Shown here: piece by piece, positions 42,590-54,470 of the stretch | How the letters are laid out: each line of letters begins with the position of its first letter | Numbering within the stretch: the first letter of the stretch is position 1 | The notes under the pieces: model-generated | Told to the model about the DNA's origin: nothing | The model's database searches: none | Seen by the model: only the letters and a program-made list of their open reading frames with translations | Assembly (NCBI GenBank): GCA_033557465.1 | Contig: CM066034.1 | Coordinates: 988,381,637-988,445,636, forward strand | Origin: Ichthyophis bannanicus | Taxonomy: Eukaryota; Chordata; Amphibia; Gymnophiona; Ichthyophiidae | DNA: 64,000 nt | Direction of reading: 5' to 3' | Program-made: the position numbers and the translations under genes

Positions 42590-45585
42590 AGGCTTTAACC
42601 AATAAACTACCCCAATACGTGGATGGTGTCATCGAAAGCTTTTTGGTTTCCTGGATCACGGGATGCTGTTCCAAGGGTTGCAGAGCAGAGATGGTGTCCA
42701 TCTGTCCAAGAAAGGTCAACACATCTTCAGTAGTAGACTGGCCAATCTACTAAAGAGGGCTTTAAACTAGATTCGTTGGGGATGGGTGAAGAAAGCCCCC
42801 CAGTAAGTGAAACATTAATTACCTTTATGGAAATGGCTAAAAAGGGTAACATATGGAAAGCAGTGTATATAAATGCCTGTAGCATGGGAAATAAGATCCC
42901 TGATGATGAAGCTTTGTTGGGAGTGGCTGACTTGGATTTAGTGGCAGTTACAGAAAAATAGTTCACAGAAAACCATGACTGGGATGTAACTATACCTGGC
43001 TATACTTTATTCAGAAAGGACAGGGTAGGAAGAAGGGGAGGAGGAGTGGAACTATATGTAAAACATAATATTAAAGCCTTGGAATTACAGAGCTTAAAAG
43101 GGAGAGAGGAGGCACTGTGGGTTAAACTAGAAAGAGGGAAAGAGAAATCTATTTGCATTGGCGTGATATACAGACCTCCCTCACAAGAGGAAGAGGTGGA
43201 CAGAGAGTTAATTGAAGACATATGCAGTATTGCTACGAAATGGGAAGTGCTACTAATAGGGGATTTCAATATGCCAGATATTGATTGGCACATTCCTGCT
43301 GCAGTATCATCTAGAAGTAAGGAGATCCTGGATTCTCTACAGGGAGAACTATTCAGGCAATTGGTAACAGACCCCACACGTGATGGGGCCATACTGGACT
43401 TGGTGCTAACCAATAGTGAAAGTGTTTCTGATGTTATAGTGGGAGAACATTTTGCATCCAGTGATCACCAGATGGTGTGGTTCAGTATTAGGACTAGGGC
43501 TGTTAGAATCCATTCAAAAGCGAGGGTCTTAGACTTTAGGAAAACTAACTTTGCCAAGATGGGCCAATACCTCAGGGAGTCGTTAGCGGGATGGGAACAG
43601 CTGGGGGATGTAGAAAAACAGTGGGCAAAACTGAAAGGGGATATTTTAAGAGCAACCAACCTTTTTGTTAAAATGGTAAATAAAGGTAAAAGGAAAAGAA
43701 GACCGCTATGGCTTTCAAAAGAAGTAGCTGAAAAGGTGAAGTAAAAGAGGGAGGCCTTCATGAAATACAAGAGATCACAGAGAGAGGAAGACAGGCATCT
43801 CTATTTGGAAAAACTTAGGGGCTTATTTACAAAGCCACGGTAGCGGTTTCCGAGTGTTATCGGAGCCGCGGCCCCATTGATTTCAATGGGGCAGCGGCTC
43901 TGATAATGATCGGAAGCTGCTATCGCGGCTTTGCAAACAAGCCCCTTAGAGAAGCTAGCAAAGTAGTCAGGAAAGCAAAGATTCAAAAAGAGGAAGAAAT
44001 AGCCAATGCAATAAAATGGGGGGATAAGACATTTTTCAGATATGTTAGTGAGAAGAGGAAGGGCGAAAGTGGTATTGTCGGACTCAAAGGTGAAGGGGAG
44101 GAATATGTAGAAGCTGATGAGGATAAAGCGGACTTGCTTAACAAATATTTCTGTTCTGTGTTCACAGTTGAAGAACCAGGAGCAGGACCTCAGAAAACAC
44201 CCACAAACAGGAATAGAAGCGAGGGGCATCTTGAAGAATTTTCAGAAGACTGTGTTCATGAGAAACTAGCTGAACTTAAAGTAGACAAAGTGATGGGACC
44301 AGATAGGATACACCCTAGAATACTGAGGGAACTTGGGGACATTCTAGCAGCTCCACTGACTGACCTTTTCAATGCCTCGTTAGAGTCGGGAGTGGTGCCA
44401 AAGGACTGGAGAGAGGCTCATGTGGTGCCTTTACACAAAAGCAGAAGTAAGGATGTGGTTGAAAACTATAGGCTAGTTAAACAAACTGAGCTCCCTAGGG
44501 ATGGACTCTAAAGTTACTGCTTGGGTTAGAAATTGGTTGAGTGGGAGGTGACAAAGAGTACAGGTAAATGGAGCTCACGCTGAGGAGAAGGAAGTTACCA
44601 GTGGTGTGCCCCAGGGATCTGTCCTTGGTCCGATTCTGTTTAACATCTTTGTCAGTGATATAGCGGAAGGGCTGTCAGGTAAGGTTTGCCTTTTTGCGGA
44701 TGATACCAAAATCTGCAATAGAGTAGACACCCAGGAAGGTGTAGATAACATGAGGAGGGATCTGGCTCAGCTTGAAGAATGGTCTAGAATTTGGCAGCTG
44801 AGATTTAATGTTAAAAAATGTAAGGTCATGCATTTGGGCTGCAGCAATCCAAGGGAGCAGTATAGTATAGGGGGCGAAGTACTTTTGTCCTCTAAAGAAG
44901 AGCGGGACCTAGGCGTGGTTGTGTCTGATGATCTTAAAGTAGCTAAACAGGTAGAAAAGGCAACAGCAAAAGCTAGAAGGATGCTTGGGTGCATACGAAG
45001 AGGAATGGCTAGCAGAAAAAAGGAGGTGATAATGCCTCTGTATAAGTCTTTGGTGCGACCTCATTTGGAGTATAGTGTGCAATTCTGGAGACCGCACCTT
45101 CAAAAGGATGTGAACAGGATGGAGTCGGTGCAGAGGGTGGCTACCAAAATGGTTAATGGTCTTTGTTATAAAGCATATGAGGACAGACTTAAGGATCTTA
45201 ATATGTACACCTTAGAGGAAAGGCGGGATAGAGGTGATATGATTGAGATGCTTAAATACCTCCGTGGCATAAATGTTCAGGGAGAGAACCTCTTTCAATT
45301 GAAAGCAAGTTCTGCTATGAGGGGACATGGGATGAGGGTGAAGGGAGATGGATTCAGGAGAGATATGCGGAAATATTTCTTTATGGAAAGAGTAGTGGAT
45401 CTGTGGAATAGTCTCCCAGTGGAGGTGGTAGAGATGAGGACAGTAACTGAATTCAAAAAAGCATGGGACAAACACAGAGGATCTCTAAAGGTAAAAAGGG
45501 GACTGTTGTAGTTGTTGTTATGGAAGGACAGACTAGATAGGCCATGTGGTCTTTTTCTGCTGTCATGTTTCTATGTTTCTATGTA
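42590..45585 (+). pseudogene. CR1 LINE, near full ORF2 with internal deletion
   Basis: The end of an ORF1-like region (42590-42775) is followed by ORF2. The endonuclease has YINACSMGNK, VAVTEK then a stop at 42961, IPGYTLFRKDR, RGGGVELYVK, GVIYRPPS, LLIGDFNMPDIDW and SSDHQMVWF, with catalytic residues present. Then come the linker, the RT start (DKVMGPDRIHPRIL, GVVPKDWREAHVVPL), a deletion at about 44480 removing the first palm-Asp block, and GVPQGSVLGPILFNIF and LFADDTKI. The thumb and C terminus are intact (301 codons, 44606-45511). The tail repeats TTTCTATG. A Harbinger-like MITE (43818-43945) interrupts the linker. Inactive. Confidence 0.92.
43818..43945. mobile_element. Harbinger-like palindromic MITE
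   Basis: 128 bp flanked by TTA on both sides (43815-43817 and 43946-43948), the 3-bp target duplication of PIF/Harbinger elements. The arms are GGGGCTTATTTACAAAGCC and, inverted, GGGGCTTGTTTGCAAAGCC. The core ATTGATTTCAATGGGGC forms the hairpin turn. It interrupts the CR1 linker. Confidence 0.85.
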
Positions 45586-46003
45586 AAATAGGCATTCATT
45601 GGGAAGTGGTATTTTGAATTAATACTCTCTCACCCCTCCCCTGGCTTGCCTTTTCTGCACTGATGCGCCCTAAGTGACACAAATGTAGACATTTAATTCC
45701 ACTGGAAAAGGTGCCTAGGAATAGTATCTGTGGCACAAAAATAACGATAAATCCCAAGACTTTGCAACCTCGAAGAATCCCTAATCAGCTGGAAAATAAA
45801 CATCTACATTTAGAATTGATAAGCAGCTAAAAAGCGAAGCCCTAGTTATAATCCCTGCACTTTTCGAAGGACGTAGGCATTCCTTCCCATGATGTTGAGC
45901 GCTGGTAGGAATTTATTGTTACTACAGGGTAGCAGAGATATAAATCAGCCTGAGGTCTACGGAAGTGAAGCTGTCAGCAATAGGGCTCTGCTGTTTAGCT
46001 GTT
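45586..46003. other. intron; no gene seen
   Basis: Unassigned sequence between the plus-strand CR1 tail and the next CR1 fragment. Confidence 0.35.
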
Positions 46004-46103
46004 ACATAGAAATATAGAAAAATGACGACAGAAAAAGACCACATGGCCTATCTAGTCTGTCCTTCCATATCAACAACTACAACAGTCCCCTTTTTTACAT
46101 GTC
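46004..46103 (-). repeat. CR1 3' tail fragment
   Basis: The complement of the 45500-45585 tail (AAAAAGACCACATGGCCTAT). A very short 5'-truncated copy. Confidence 0.8.
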
Positions 46104-46205
46104 AAGATGCATACGTGATGTCTGTCATATGACAGGATGCCACTGTGCTTTTATAACATCAGTGCTGTAATAAAGAGGAACTAACATCAGGTCTTATGTC
46201 CTGGG

Positions 46206-46920
46206 TACTACTACTACTCTATTGAACATTGCAATAGCACTGAACAGACACATGTAAAAGACGGTCCCTGCTCATCAGAGCTTACAATCTAGTCAAGACA
46301 GACAACACAGTAGCCGTAGACATGGGTTACAGCTAGGGGGAATGGTAAGGAAACACTAAGGAGATCAGGTGAGTCAAGATCTGAAAGCGGCAGCCAAGGA
46401 GGTGAGTTTTCAGCCTGGATTTGAAAAGGGCCAGAGAAGGTGCCTGACATATAGCCTCAGGTAGTTTGTTCCAGGCATAAGGAGCAGCAAGGTGAAAGGA
46501 GCGAAGTCTGGAATTAGCAGTATAAGAGAAGGGCACAGATAAAAGCGATTTGCTAGAAGAGCGGAGTTCCCGAGGAAGGGAGTAGGGACAGATAGCAGAG
46601 GAAATATAGTGAGGAGCTGCAGAGTGAATGCACTTAAAGGTCAGCAGGAGAAGTTTGAACTGGATACGGAAACAGATAGGGATCCAAGGAAGTGACTTGA
46701 GAAGAGGAGTAATATGAGCATGACGAGGCTGGCGGGAAATTAGCTGTGCAGAAGAGTGTTAAACAAATTGAAGGGGAGAGAGATGATTCAGAGGTAGACC
46801 AGCAAGAAGTAAGTTACAATAGTCTAGATGGGAGGTGACTAAGGAGTGGAGAAGTGTCTTAGTAGTATGTTCAGAAAGGAATGGGCAAATTTTCTTGATG
46901 TTTTAGAGGAAGAAACGATA
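46206..46920 (-). pseudogene. L2 LINE 3' part, split by a later LINE
   Basis: The minus strand reads the L2 tail (ATGTTCAATAGAGTAG, then (TAG)n) and C terminus (FHLAAPYAWNKLPEAI, LFKSRLKTHLL). The coding sequence breaks at about 46920 and resumes at 51105-51460 with the RT C-terminal block (DIAAWMSHCSLKLN, KTELIIFSPK, NLGVVFDSSLSF). The interruption is the 4.2-kb LINE at 46925-51104. Confidence 0.85.
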
Positions 46921-46924
46921 GGTG

Positions 46925-47769
46925 TTAGCTATCAGCCATCTTCCGCTCCCCCGATCGGGGTAGAGCTCCAGAGCAGGCCGTCCACCAACCATGCTCTGGC
47001 CTCCAGCCCAATCGGGGCTGTGGGAGGGAACAGCAAGCACATTTAAACGGCTGCCGACAGGCAGGCCCGCGCCTGACGGGCCCGCGCCTGAGGGCCTCGC
47101 CAGAGGGCCCTTTGGCATGGCCCTTAGGCGGGGCACTCGAAAACAGCCTTCCTCCACCCACGTAAGCACAAATGAAGAGTAACCTATCATCTTCTGCAAC
47201 CAAACTGAGTAGATACGGATCAAATCTCACCCATACAAGCGTGAACTGTGAAAGTCAAGACTGCAGCCCTAAAATCGCACGAGACCTCTAGAGCAACTCA
47301 AACAACCTGCATAATCCACCTGGGCCCAAATCTATGCAAGCCACCTAATACAGGTGAAGAATAATATCTAACTTTCCCATTTGTTTATCTCACATTAAGC
47401 AAGACTTGGATAGATTTGTTATGCTTGACCAAATAATTGGTATCTGTTCACATACTGTTTCTCTCTCTTTAAGCAGGATTCTTATAACTCTTGTTAAAGC
47501 TTAGCTAAACAACATGTAACCTTTCACAGATTGTTTCTCTCTCAGTAGACAAAATTCAAGCTGCTCTCTGTCTATGCTTGGCTGGATAATAAGTACTTTT
47601 CTGCAGAATTTTGTCTCTCATTAAGCAAGTTTCTGGTAATATCTGTCCATGCTAGGCTAAACACTATATAACTCCTCACAAGTTATTTGCAAAACAACTC
47701 TCCAGTATCATACTATAAGTTCCTCCCTCCCCCTAGCAGTATTTTCCTCCTCAAGGATATAGGCTGAGA
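46925..47769 (+). promoter_or_regulatory. LINE 5' UTR, GC-rich start
   Basis: A GC-rich block (about 46930-47130) opens the inserted LINE and is followed by AT-rich leader up to the ORF. A GC-rich 5' UTR is the usual place of the internal promoter in CR1-group LINEs. Its presence implies a copy that is close to full length. The promoter role is inferred. Confidence 0.45.
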
Positions 47770-50700
47770 ATGGGGCTCCCCATCAAGATAACATTAGGCC
47801 TATACCTCTTTCTCATAGGGTTGCTACCAAATATTCTAGCTCTAATTTCATCACACAATTATATTCCTATCTTACATAACAACTGGAGAAAATGGTCAGG
47901 CACAAATTATCACAACCCAAATTGGGCCCACCGATCTCCTCTCCACTATCTATTACATATACCTCTTCAACACACTACAAACGTAAGACAAGAAAACCAC
48001 AATCACCCTCGAAGCCTAAAGTGTGCCCTCATTAATGCTCGCTCACTTCGTAAAAAATGGCCAGTTATCACAGACGTAATAACATCTCACAACCTAGACA
48101 TCCTTATGGTCACCGAAACATGGTTGTCCTCCGAAGATAATATAATTCTCAACCAGCTCCTCCCCAATAACTTTGTAGTTTTCACTAGCAACAGACAAAA
48201 CAGAAGAGGAGGAGGGGTACTTATCCTCACCAAGACGGAACTCCAGTTCAAAATGGATGACTCCACTAGCAACAACTACCTTGAAACCGTCTCTATCTCC
48301 AACAACCTCTGTTCCATAAACTTACTATACAGAGCTCCATCATCCTCCCCGGACGAATTATCAGCTATAATAAGCCTCGCCTCTAACACACCGAGCTCAA
48401 ATAGACCCAACTGGATTCTAGGAGACATTAACCTACCATCCCTACAAGACAACCAATCATCCGCCTTTATAGATGCCCTGGAAATCCTAGGATACAAGCA
48501 AGCAGTGCAGGAATCCATGCATGTAAAAGGCAATATTCTTGACCTCATATATGTCCCACAGTCAGCTCATAATCAGCTTCAAAACATACTGTTATCAATC
48601 ACAGCGGTCCCATGGTCTGACCATAAGCTTATTATTTTCCAAATTCCTACTCAAAACAAACAACCTACAAGTGACACGGATCTAAATAAACACACAAACA
48701 CTACAGCCAGATTCTTCCAATCTTTTAACAGGGAACGTATCCTGGCCGAAACTGATGCACTCTTCAAAGACACCACCCTAAGCTTAGAAGAGATGATCAC
48801 TTGTTGGAACAACAGACTCAACGCCATTGCTTTACGCCCACCAAGGAGCAGGTCTTCAAGGAAAAAAGCGACAGCCCCATGGGTTCACATCCGAGCTGAA
48901 AGAATCACTAAGACTACTACAAAAGCTTGAGAAACGATAGTGGAGATCACACACTAATAGCAATCAGACTGCATACATGCAGCATCTTGCTACTCACCGC
49001 AAGTCCATTGCAGAAAAGATGGAACAGTACCACACAGACATCCTGAGACGTGCTCTAAATAAACCTCATGACCTGTTTAGTTTAGTCAAGAGATTAGCCA
49101 AGGAACCGTCACCCGAACACCAGTGCGAAATCAGCCCACAAGAATTTGCTGCTTACATACAATCTAAAATGTGCCGGACAAATAAAATTGCAATACCCTC
49201 TCCCCCTACCATTCAAGGGCACCCAACACCTTTAATGTCCTTCACTACTCCCTCATTAAAACTAATTGAAGACATTATCTCAACACTCAATACTTCCACA
49301 GCACACACTGATCCCTGCCCAGCCTTTTGGATAAAGGATCTCCGCAATGATCTCGCTCCAATAATATCCAAGATTATAAGGCTATCATTTGACACCGGCT
49401 CATTCCCTGCTGCTCTCAAACAGACCTCCATCAGACCTTTACTAAAAAACTGTAAGTTAGACCCACAAAAAGCAGACTCATACAGACCGATTTACAGCAT
49501 ACCTACACTTGCAAAAGAATTGAAAAAGTGGTCTATAGGCAGTTACAAGACCACATTGACTCTGCAGCTCCGTTGGATACATGCCAACATGGATTCAGAG
49601 AATCACATGGTGTCGAGACTCTCCTTACCACCCTCCTCCATAACCTTAACTCCGGCATTGACAACATCCGGCATGGATTCGTACTCATCTTTTTGGACAT
49701 TGCGGCAGCGTTTGATTCAATATGTCATGAGCTTCTTATTATCCGTCTAAAAGAAAAGGGCCTCTGTGGAACAGCACTCGAATGGTGTAACTCATACTTG
49801 TCAGGTTGATGGCAGCATGTGCGATCAGATGGGGCAATATCAGATCCGTTTCATCAAGAACAGGGGGTCCCACAAGGATCCTCTCTATCATCATTACTAT
49901 TTAACATATACATGCAACCTATATGTAACATCATCAGATCTTTTAATGTCAATTGTATGATATATGCTGATGACGTGTTATTATACATGCCGATCTGCAT
50001 AGATAAGATGGACCTCACTCCCTTAACCAACTGTTTCAACGCCATATCAAACTGGCTACTGACACAAAATCTCAGAATCCAACATAAAAAAACGGAGGTT
50101 CTCTTTATCTCAAGGAACTCTAACTTCATACCACCTACATACCTGGAGATTCAAGATGCCAAGCTGCAAGTAAAACCCCATATCCGATACCTAGGAGTGA
50201 CTCTTGATCAAAACCTTGACATGAAGACTCACATATCCAACACAGTAAGAGCAATTTACTTCAAGATCCGCTCCCTCAGACATCTTCGCCAACTGATTGA
50301 TCCAGACGATTTCCGTACTGTTTACCAGGCTCTAATCATTCCCCATTTCGATTATGCAAACTCCATACTACAAGGGCTTCCTCAATCTACCTTAAATCCT
50401 CTTCAACTCGCCTTGAACAGTGCAGCGAGAGTACTTTTTGGAGTATCCAAAAGAGACCATGTTTCGCCCCTTCTAAAACAACTACACTGGCTTCCAATTC
50501 AAGCGAGAATCACTTTCAAGACACTGCTCCTGGCCTTTAAAGCGTACAAAGTTCTCGCCTCCACCTCATTATCGGAGATGATACAACCAATCCCACCCAA
50601 CAGACTAAGAAGAACCACGGAAATAAATATGCTAATCGTACCAAAGGAAGTCATAAGATACAACTCTACAACATCGAGCAGAGCCTTCAGTCTATGTGCC

Positions 50701-51104
50701 CCAAAACTTTGGAACACCCTGCCATCACACATTAGGGCCATTTCCGATCTCAGCCAGTTCAGGAAGACCCTTAAGCATCACCTTTTCCTCAAATACTTCC
50801 CAGGGAACAAAGAAACAAAGTCACCCCCAAATATCAATAACTACATTCCAACCACGTAAACTTTCCTGTCTCAACAGCACATTACACTACTTCACCAGAT
50901 TAACAGTTCGCTTTTCAGACACTATGACACTGCTATGTATATAGTTGTTTTGTAAATAGTTGCTCCTGTTATCCAAGTTGATCTTCCTGTTAACTGTAAT
51001 GACCAGATAAATGTAACTTGTCTGAGGTTTCTTGTTCCATGTAAACCGCGCTGATAACGAATAGTGCGGTATATAAAAAATGTTAATAATAAATAAATAA
51101 ATAA
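47770..51104 (+). pseudogene. L2-like (CR1-group) LINE ORF2 and 3' tail, near full length
   Basis: The ORF begins with a hydrophobic leader, then an apurinic endonuclease (CALINARSLRKKW, MVTETWLSS, RRGGGVLILTK, WILGDINLPSL, VPWSDHKLIIF) over 386 codons to TGA at 48930. The frame then shifts near 48890 and back near 49515. The RT has IFLDIAAAFDSICHELL, a stop at 49807-49809, GVPQGSSLSSLLFNIY and MIYADDVLLYMP. The last 346 codons (49819-50859) are open through thumb and C terminus (NSAARVLFG, LLKQLHWLPIQARI, FSLCAPKLWNTLP). The tail is CGGTATATAAAAAATG plus (AATA)n. Few lesions, so it is young. It was inserted in the L2 copy. Confidence 0.9.
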
Positions 51105-51460
51105 GAAGGAGAGAGAGGAGTCAAAGACGACCCCAAGGTTGTGAGCTGAGGAGATAGGAAGGAGTAGAGAGTTATCTACAGAGACTGAGAGAGGAGGAAG
51201 GGGAGAGGAGGGTTTAGGGGAAAAAATAATAAGCTCAGTTTTGGCTGTGTTCAATTTTAAGCTGCAGTGAGACATCCAAGCAGCAATGTCAGAAAGGCAG
51301 GTAGATTTGGGAGTCATCAGCGTAAAGATAGTACTGAAAGCCATGGGAAGAGAAGAGTGCACCAAGAGACTGAGTATAGGGAGAGAAAAGAAGTGGACCC
51401 AAGACTGATCTTTGGGGTACACCAACTGAGAGCGGGATAGCAGTAGAGGATCCACCAGAA
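51105..51460 (-). pseudogene. L2 LINE, RT C-terminal part (continuation)
   Basis: Second half of the copy described at 46206-46920. It carries [16 protein letters not shown] text near 51400, then DIAAWMSHCSLKLN and NLGVVFDSSLSF. It ends where the truncated DIRS begins. Confidence 0.85.
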
Positions 51461-53222
51461 AGCGGAGTTACTCACCTATAACAGGTATTCTCTGGGGACA
51501 GCAGGAATCAGTCCTCACATACAGGTGATGTCGGTGCTACTGAAGCCCTCATGGAAGCATTTCCACAGCTTTCAAAGAAAGCCTTTGGGAGATGCCACCA
51601 CACATGCGCAGACCCTTTCCCATCCAAGAATGCCATCTTGCTCAGTCAGATGACATAGTTAGAGCAGACAAAAGATGATGGCAAAAAAAAAGCAACTCCA
51701 CGAAGAGGAGGGAGGGTTGTGAGGACCGATTCCTGCTGTCCTGTTACAGGTGAGTAACTACGCTTTCTCTGGGAACAAGCAGGAAGTCAGTCCTCACATA
51801 TGGGACTCCCTAGCTACAGGCTATTGCGAACCTGTAGAAAACCATGGTCAAGCCGTGAGCAGCAGCACTTGAGTCCGAAGGGCAGACTTTGAAAGGACCC
51901 CAGTGTCCAGGGAGAACCATCACTCTGGTAGCCTGAACAAGATGGGTCGGAGGGTAGGAGTTGCCTAGACCCCGAAGCAATTACGGAGTACAGTCTGGCC
52001 AAAGGCACCGTCCCATCAGAACTCCCTCTCCAGGCAGTAGTGAGCTGCAAAGATGTGGACTTAGGACCATGTGGCAGATTTCTGTCATAGGGACACAGAG
52101 CAAGTTTGCAACCGAAGTCACCATAGCCCAGACACTGTGTGCCATAATTCAGCGCTCCAGAGGGAGCCCTGCCTGTTCATAGGTGAAGGCAATGCCCTCC
52201 GCCATCCAGGTGGACAGGGTCTACTTGGTTACTGTCTCCAAAAGCGGACTGAGTCATAGGAGACTAAAAGTTTGGAGGCTTTGCGTTGGCTCTGGGTATG
52301 CTGCAAGTAGCAGGACAGGGCCCTCTTACAACCCAAGGTATGGAGGATGACTGCTGGTGTGAGGCTGTGGGAAAAAAGGTGGGGAGCACCACCTCCTGAC
52401 TGAGGTGGAACGAGAACACCACCTTCAGAAGGAATTTAGGGTGCGTGCAAAGCATGACCCTGTTCTTATAGATCCTGGTGTAGGGGGCTCTGCCACCAAG
52501 GCTTGAAGCTCGCTGACCCTGTGAGTGAATGTGAGTGCCACCAGGAGGACAACCTTCCATTGAGAGGTACTGTAGGTGGCAAGAAGCCAGGGGCTCGATT
52601 GGCAGCCCAGTGAGCCGTGACAGTATCATATTAAGGTCCCATTCCATCAGAGGTGGGCAGATGGGGGGCTTAGAGATCAGGAGGCCCCATAAGAACTGGA
52701 TAACGAGAGGCTGCGCAAAGACAGATTTTCCCTCGATAAGGTGGTGGTGCGCTGCAAGAGCACTCAGGAGCACCCTGACAGAGCTGGACTTGAGTCCAGC
52801 CCGCAAGAGATGAAGCAGGTACTGCAGCACTGTCTGCAGTGGACAGGAGAATGGGTTGATCTGTTATTCTGTGCATCACACTGAGAACCTGTGCCACTTG
52901 ACGGCATAGGCCTGCCTTGTGGAGGTCTTATGAGAAGTTAGAAGGACCTCCTCCACCTCCCTCGGGAGGTTGAAAGGAGCCAAGGCTACCAGTTCAGCAG
53001 CCATGATATTAGCACCAGAGATCCCCGGTTGGGGTGAAAGAGGGAGCAGTTCACCTGAGTCAGTTATCCCGGGGCATTCCCCAGAGGGATGGGGGCCTCC
53101 ATCAACAGGCAGAGCAGCAGCAGGAACCAAGGCTGCCTGGGCCACCACAGGGCCACCAGGATCAGCAATGCCTTGTCCCAGAGGACCTTGAGAAGGGTCT
53201 TGGTGAACAGTGGCAATGCCCT
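51461..53222 (-). mobile_element. 5'-truncated DIRS element with recombinase remnant
   Basis: The right terminal repeat outer end (about 51461-51525, AGTTACTCACCTATAACAGG) and the internal complementary region (about 51710-51800, with ACAGGTGAGTAACTACG) are both present, in reverse orientation to the element at 18880. The recombinase region follows to 53222. Gag, RT and the left end are missing. It was inserted at the broken end of the L2 copy. The tip words differ from the 18880 copy at several positions, so it is a separate subfamily. Confidence 0.85.
51830..53222 (-). pseudogene. DIRS tyrosine recombinase remnant
   Basis: Minus-strand blocks in order are TSHKTSTRQAYAVKWHRFSV (core-binding start), YLLHLLRAGLKSSSVRVLLS, FLWGLLISKPPICP, then in a shifted frame FTHRVSELQALVAEP (the Arg box of the catalytic set), APYTRIYKNRVMLCTHPKFL and EVVLPTFFPTASHQ. 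Frameshifts near 52850, 52520 and 52480 and several stops show it is dead. I do not see an intact C-terminal Tyr block. Confidence 0.8.
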
Positions 53223-53235
53223 TTAACCTCTCCCG

Positions 53236-53519
53236 ATTATTTATAATACACGCCATTTAATAACTCACATAACAACATGAAGCTTTCTTGTTTTCACTGT
53301 AACACTGGTCTCAGAAAAACTGTCGGCACTCAACCATGGGCTCATAGCCCTTTAACGGTGCCAGTTTTAGCATCAATGACTCAGTGTTGTAGGTTTTTTT
53401 TTAATATCGATAAACTTATCTATTATCTTGAAAGCATTATCTTGAAACCTTCCATCAAAGACACTTAATAGTAAACTTTTCAATAGCTCAAAAGAAAATC
53501 AGACTGCATCTTTTGGGGG
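53236..53519. mobile_element. unidentified 284-bp insertion with 15-bp target duplication
   Basis: CTTTAACCTCTCCCG occurs at 53221-53235 and again at 53520-53534, bounding this insert exactly. That sequence belongs to the start of the minisatellite repeat, so the insert landed inside copy B. It contains a run of nine T near 53394-53402 and no tRNA-like boxes that I can define. A 63-codon ORF (53277-53468) is Cys-rich at its start (CFHCNTGLRKTVG) but has no known domain. Confidence 0.6.
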
Positions 53520-53689
53520 CTTTAACCTCTCCCGGCATTCACGGCTTCACTGAAACAGCCGCTAGCGTGAAGGAAAAGGCTCTTCATGCTGGCGGGCTGT
53601 GCAGAGGAAGCCGGGGCCTCGCACGGGCTTCCCCGGCTCCCTCTGCAGCCCTTTAGACGGCGCGGAGTTCTTCGAAGGGGGGGGGCTAG

Positions 53690-54470
53690 GACTGGATGGG
53701 CTTGATGGGGGGGGGAACCGACTGGAAATGGACTGTGATGGGGGGTGGGGAAACGGACTGCAATTGGGCTGTGATGGGGGGACTGCAAGTGGGCTGTGAT
53801 GGCGGGGGGAAACGGACTGGAAATGGGCTGTGATGGGGGGGAATGGTCTGCAATTGGGCTGTAATGGGGGAGGACTGCAAATGGGCTGTGATGATGGGGG
53901 GAACAGACTGAAAATGGGCTATGATGGTGGGGGGGGGGAACTTGGTCTGGAAATGGGCTGATGAAAAGCTAGATTAGGACTGGAAATGGGCTGATGGGGG
54001 CTGGAATAGGACAAAGTGGGCTGACGAGGGGGCTAGGATTGGAAATTGGCTGATGGGGGAGCTTGGAGTGGGAATGGGCTGATGGGGGACTGGAATGGAA
54101 CTGGAAAAGAGTATATGGGGGGCTAGGAGTGGAATTGGGCTGATGAGCTGGAATAGGACTAGAAATGGACTGATGGGGGGAATGTGGACTGCAAATAGGT
54201 GATGGGCTGGAATAGGACTGGAAATGGGCTGATGGGGGCTGGAAAAGTACTGGAAGTGGGCTGATGGGAGTTGGAATAGGACTGGAAATGGGCTGATGGG
54301 GGCTGTAATAGGACTGGAAGTGGGCTGATGGGAGTTGGAATAGAGCTGGAAAAGGGCTGATGGGGGAGCTTGGAGTGGAAATGGGCTGATGGGGGGCTGG
54401 AATGGAACTGGAAAACAGCATATGGGGGGCTAGAACTGGAAATGGGCTGATGTGGAAGCTTGGGAGACTG
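53690..54470. repeat. G-rich minisatellite (copy B)
   Basis: The same units as at 6930-7990 (GGACTGGAAATGGGCTGATG variants with G runs), fewer in number. Confidence 0.9.

Noticed and set aside
46903..47230. Overlapping roughly 100-codon minus-strand ORFs
   Set aside because: They lie in a GC-rich LINE 5' UTR, where stop codons are rare by composition. No domain.
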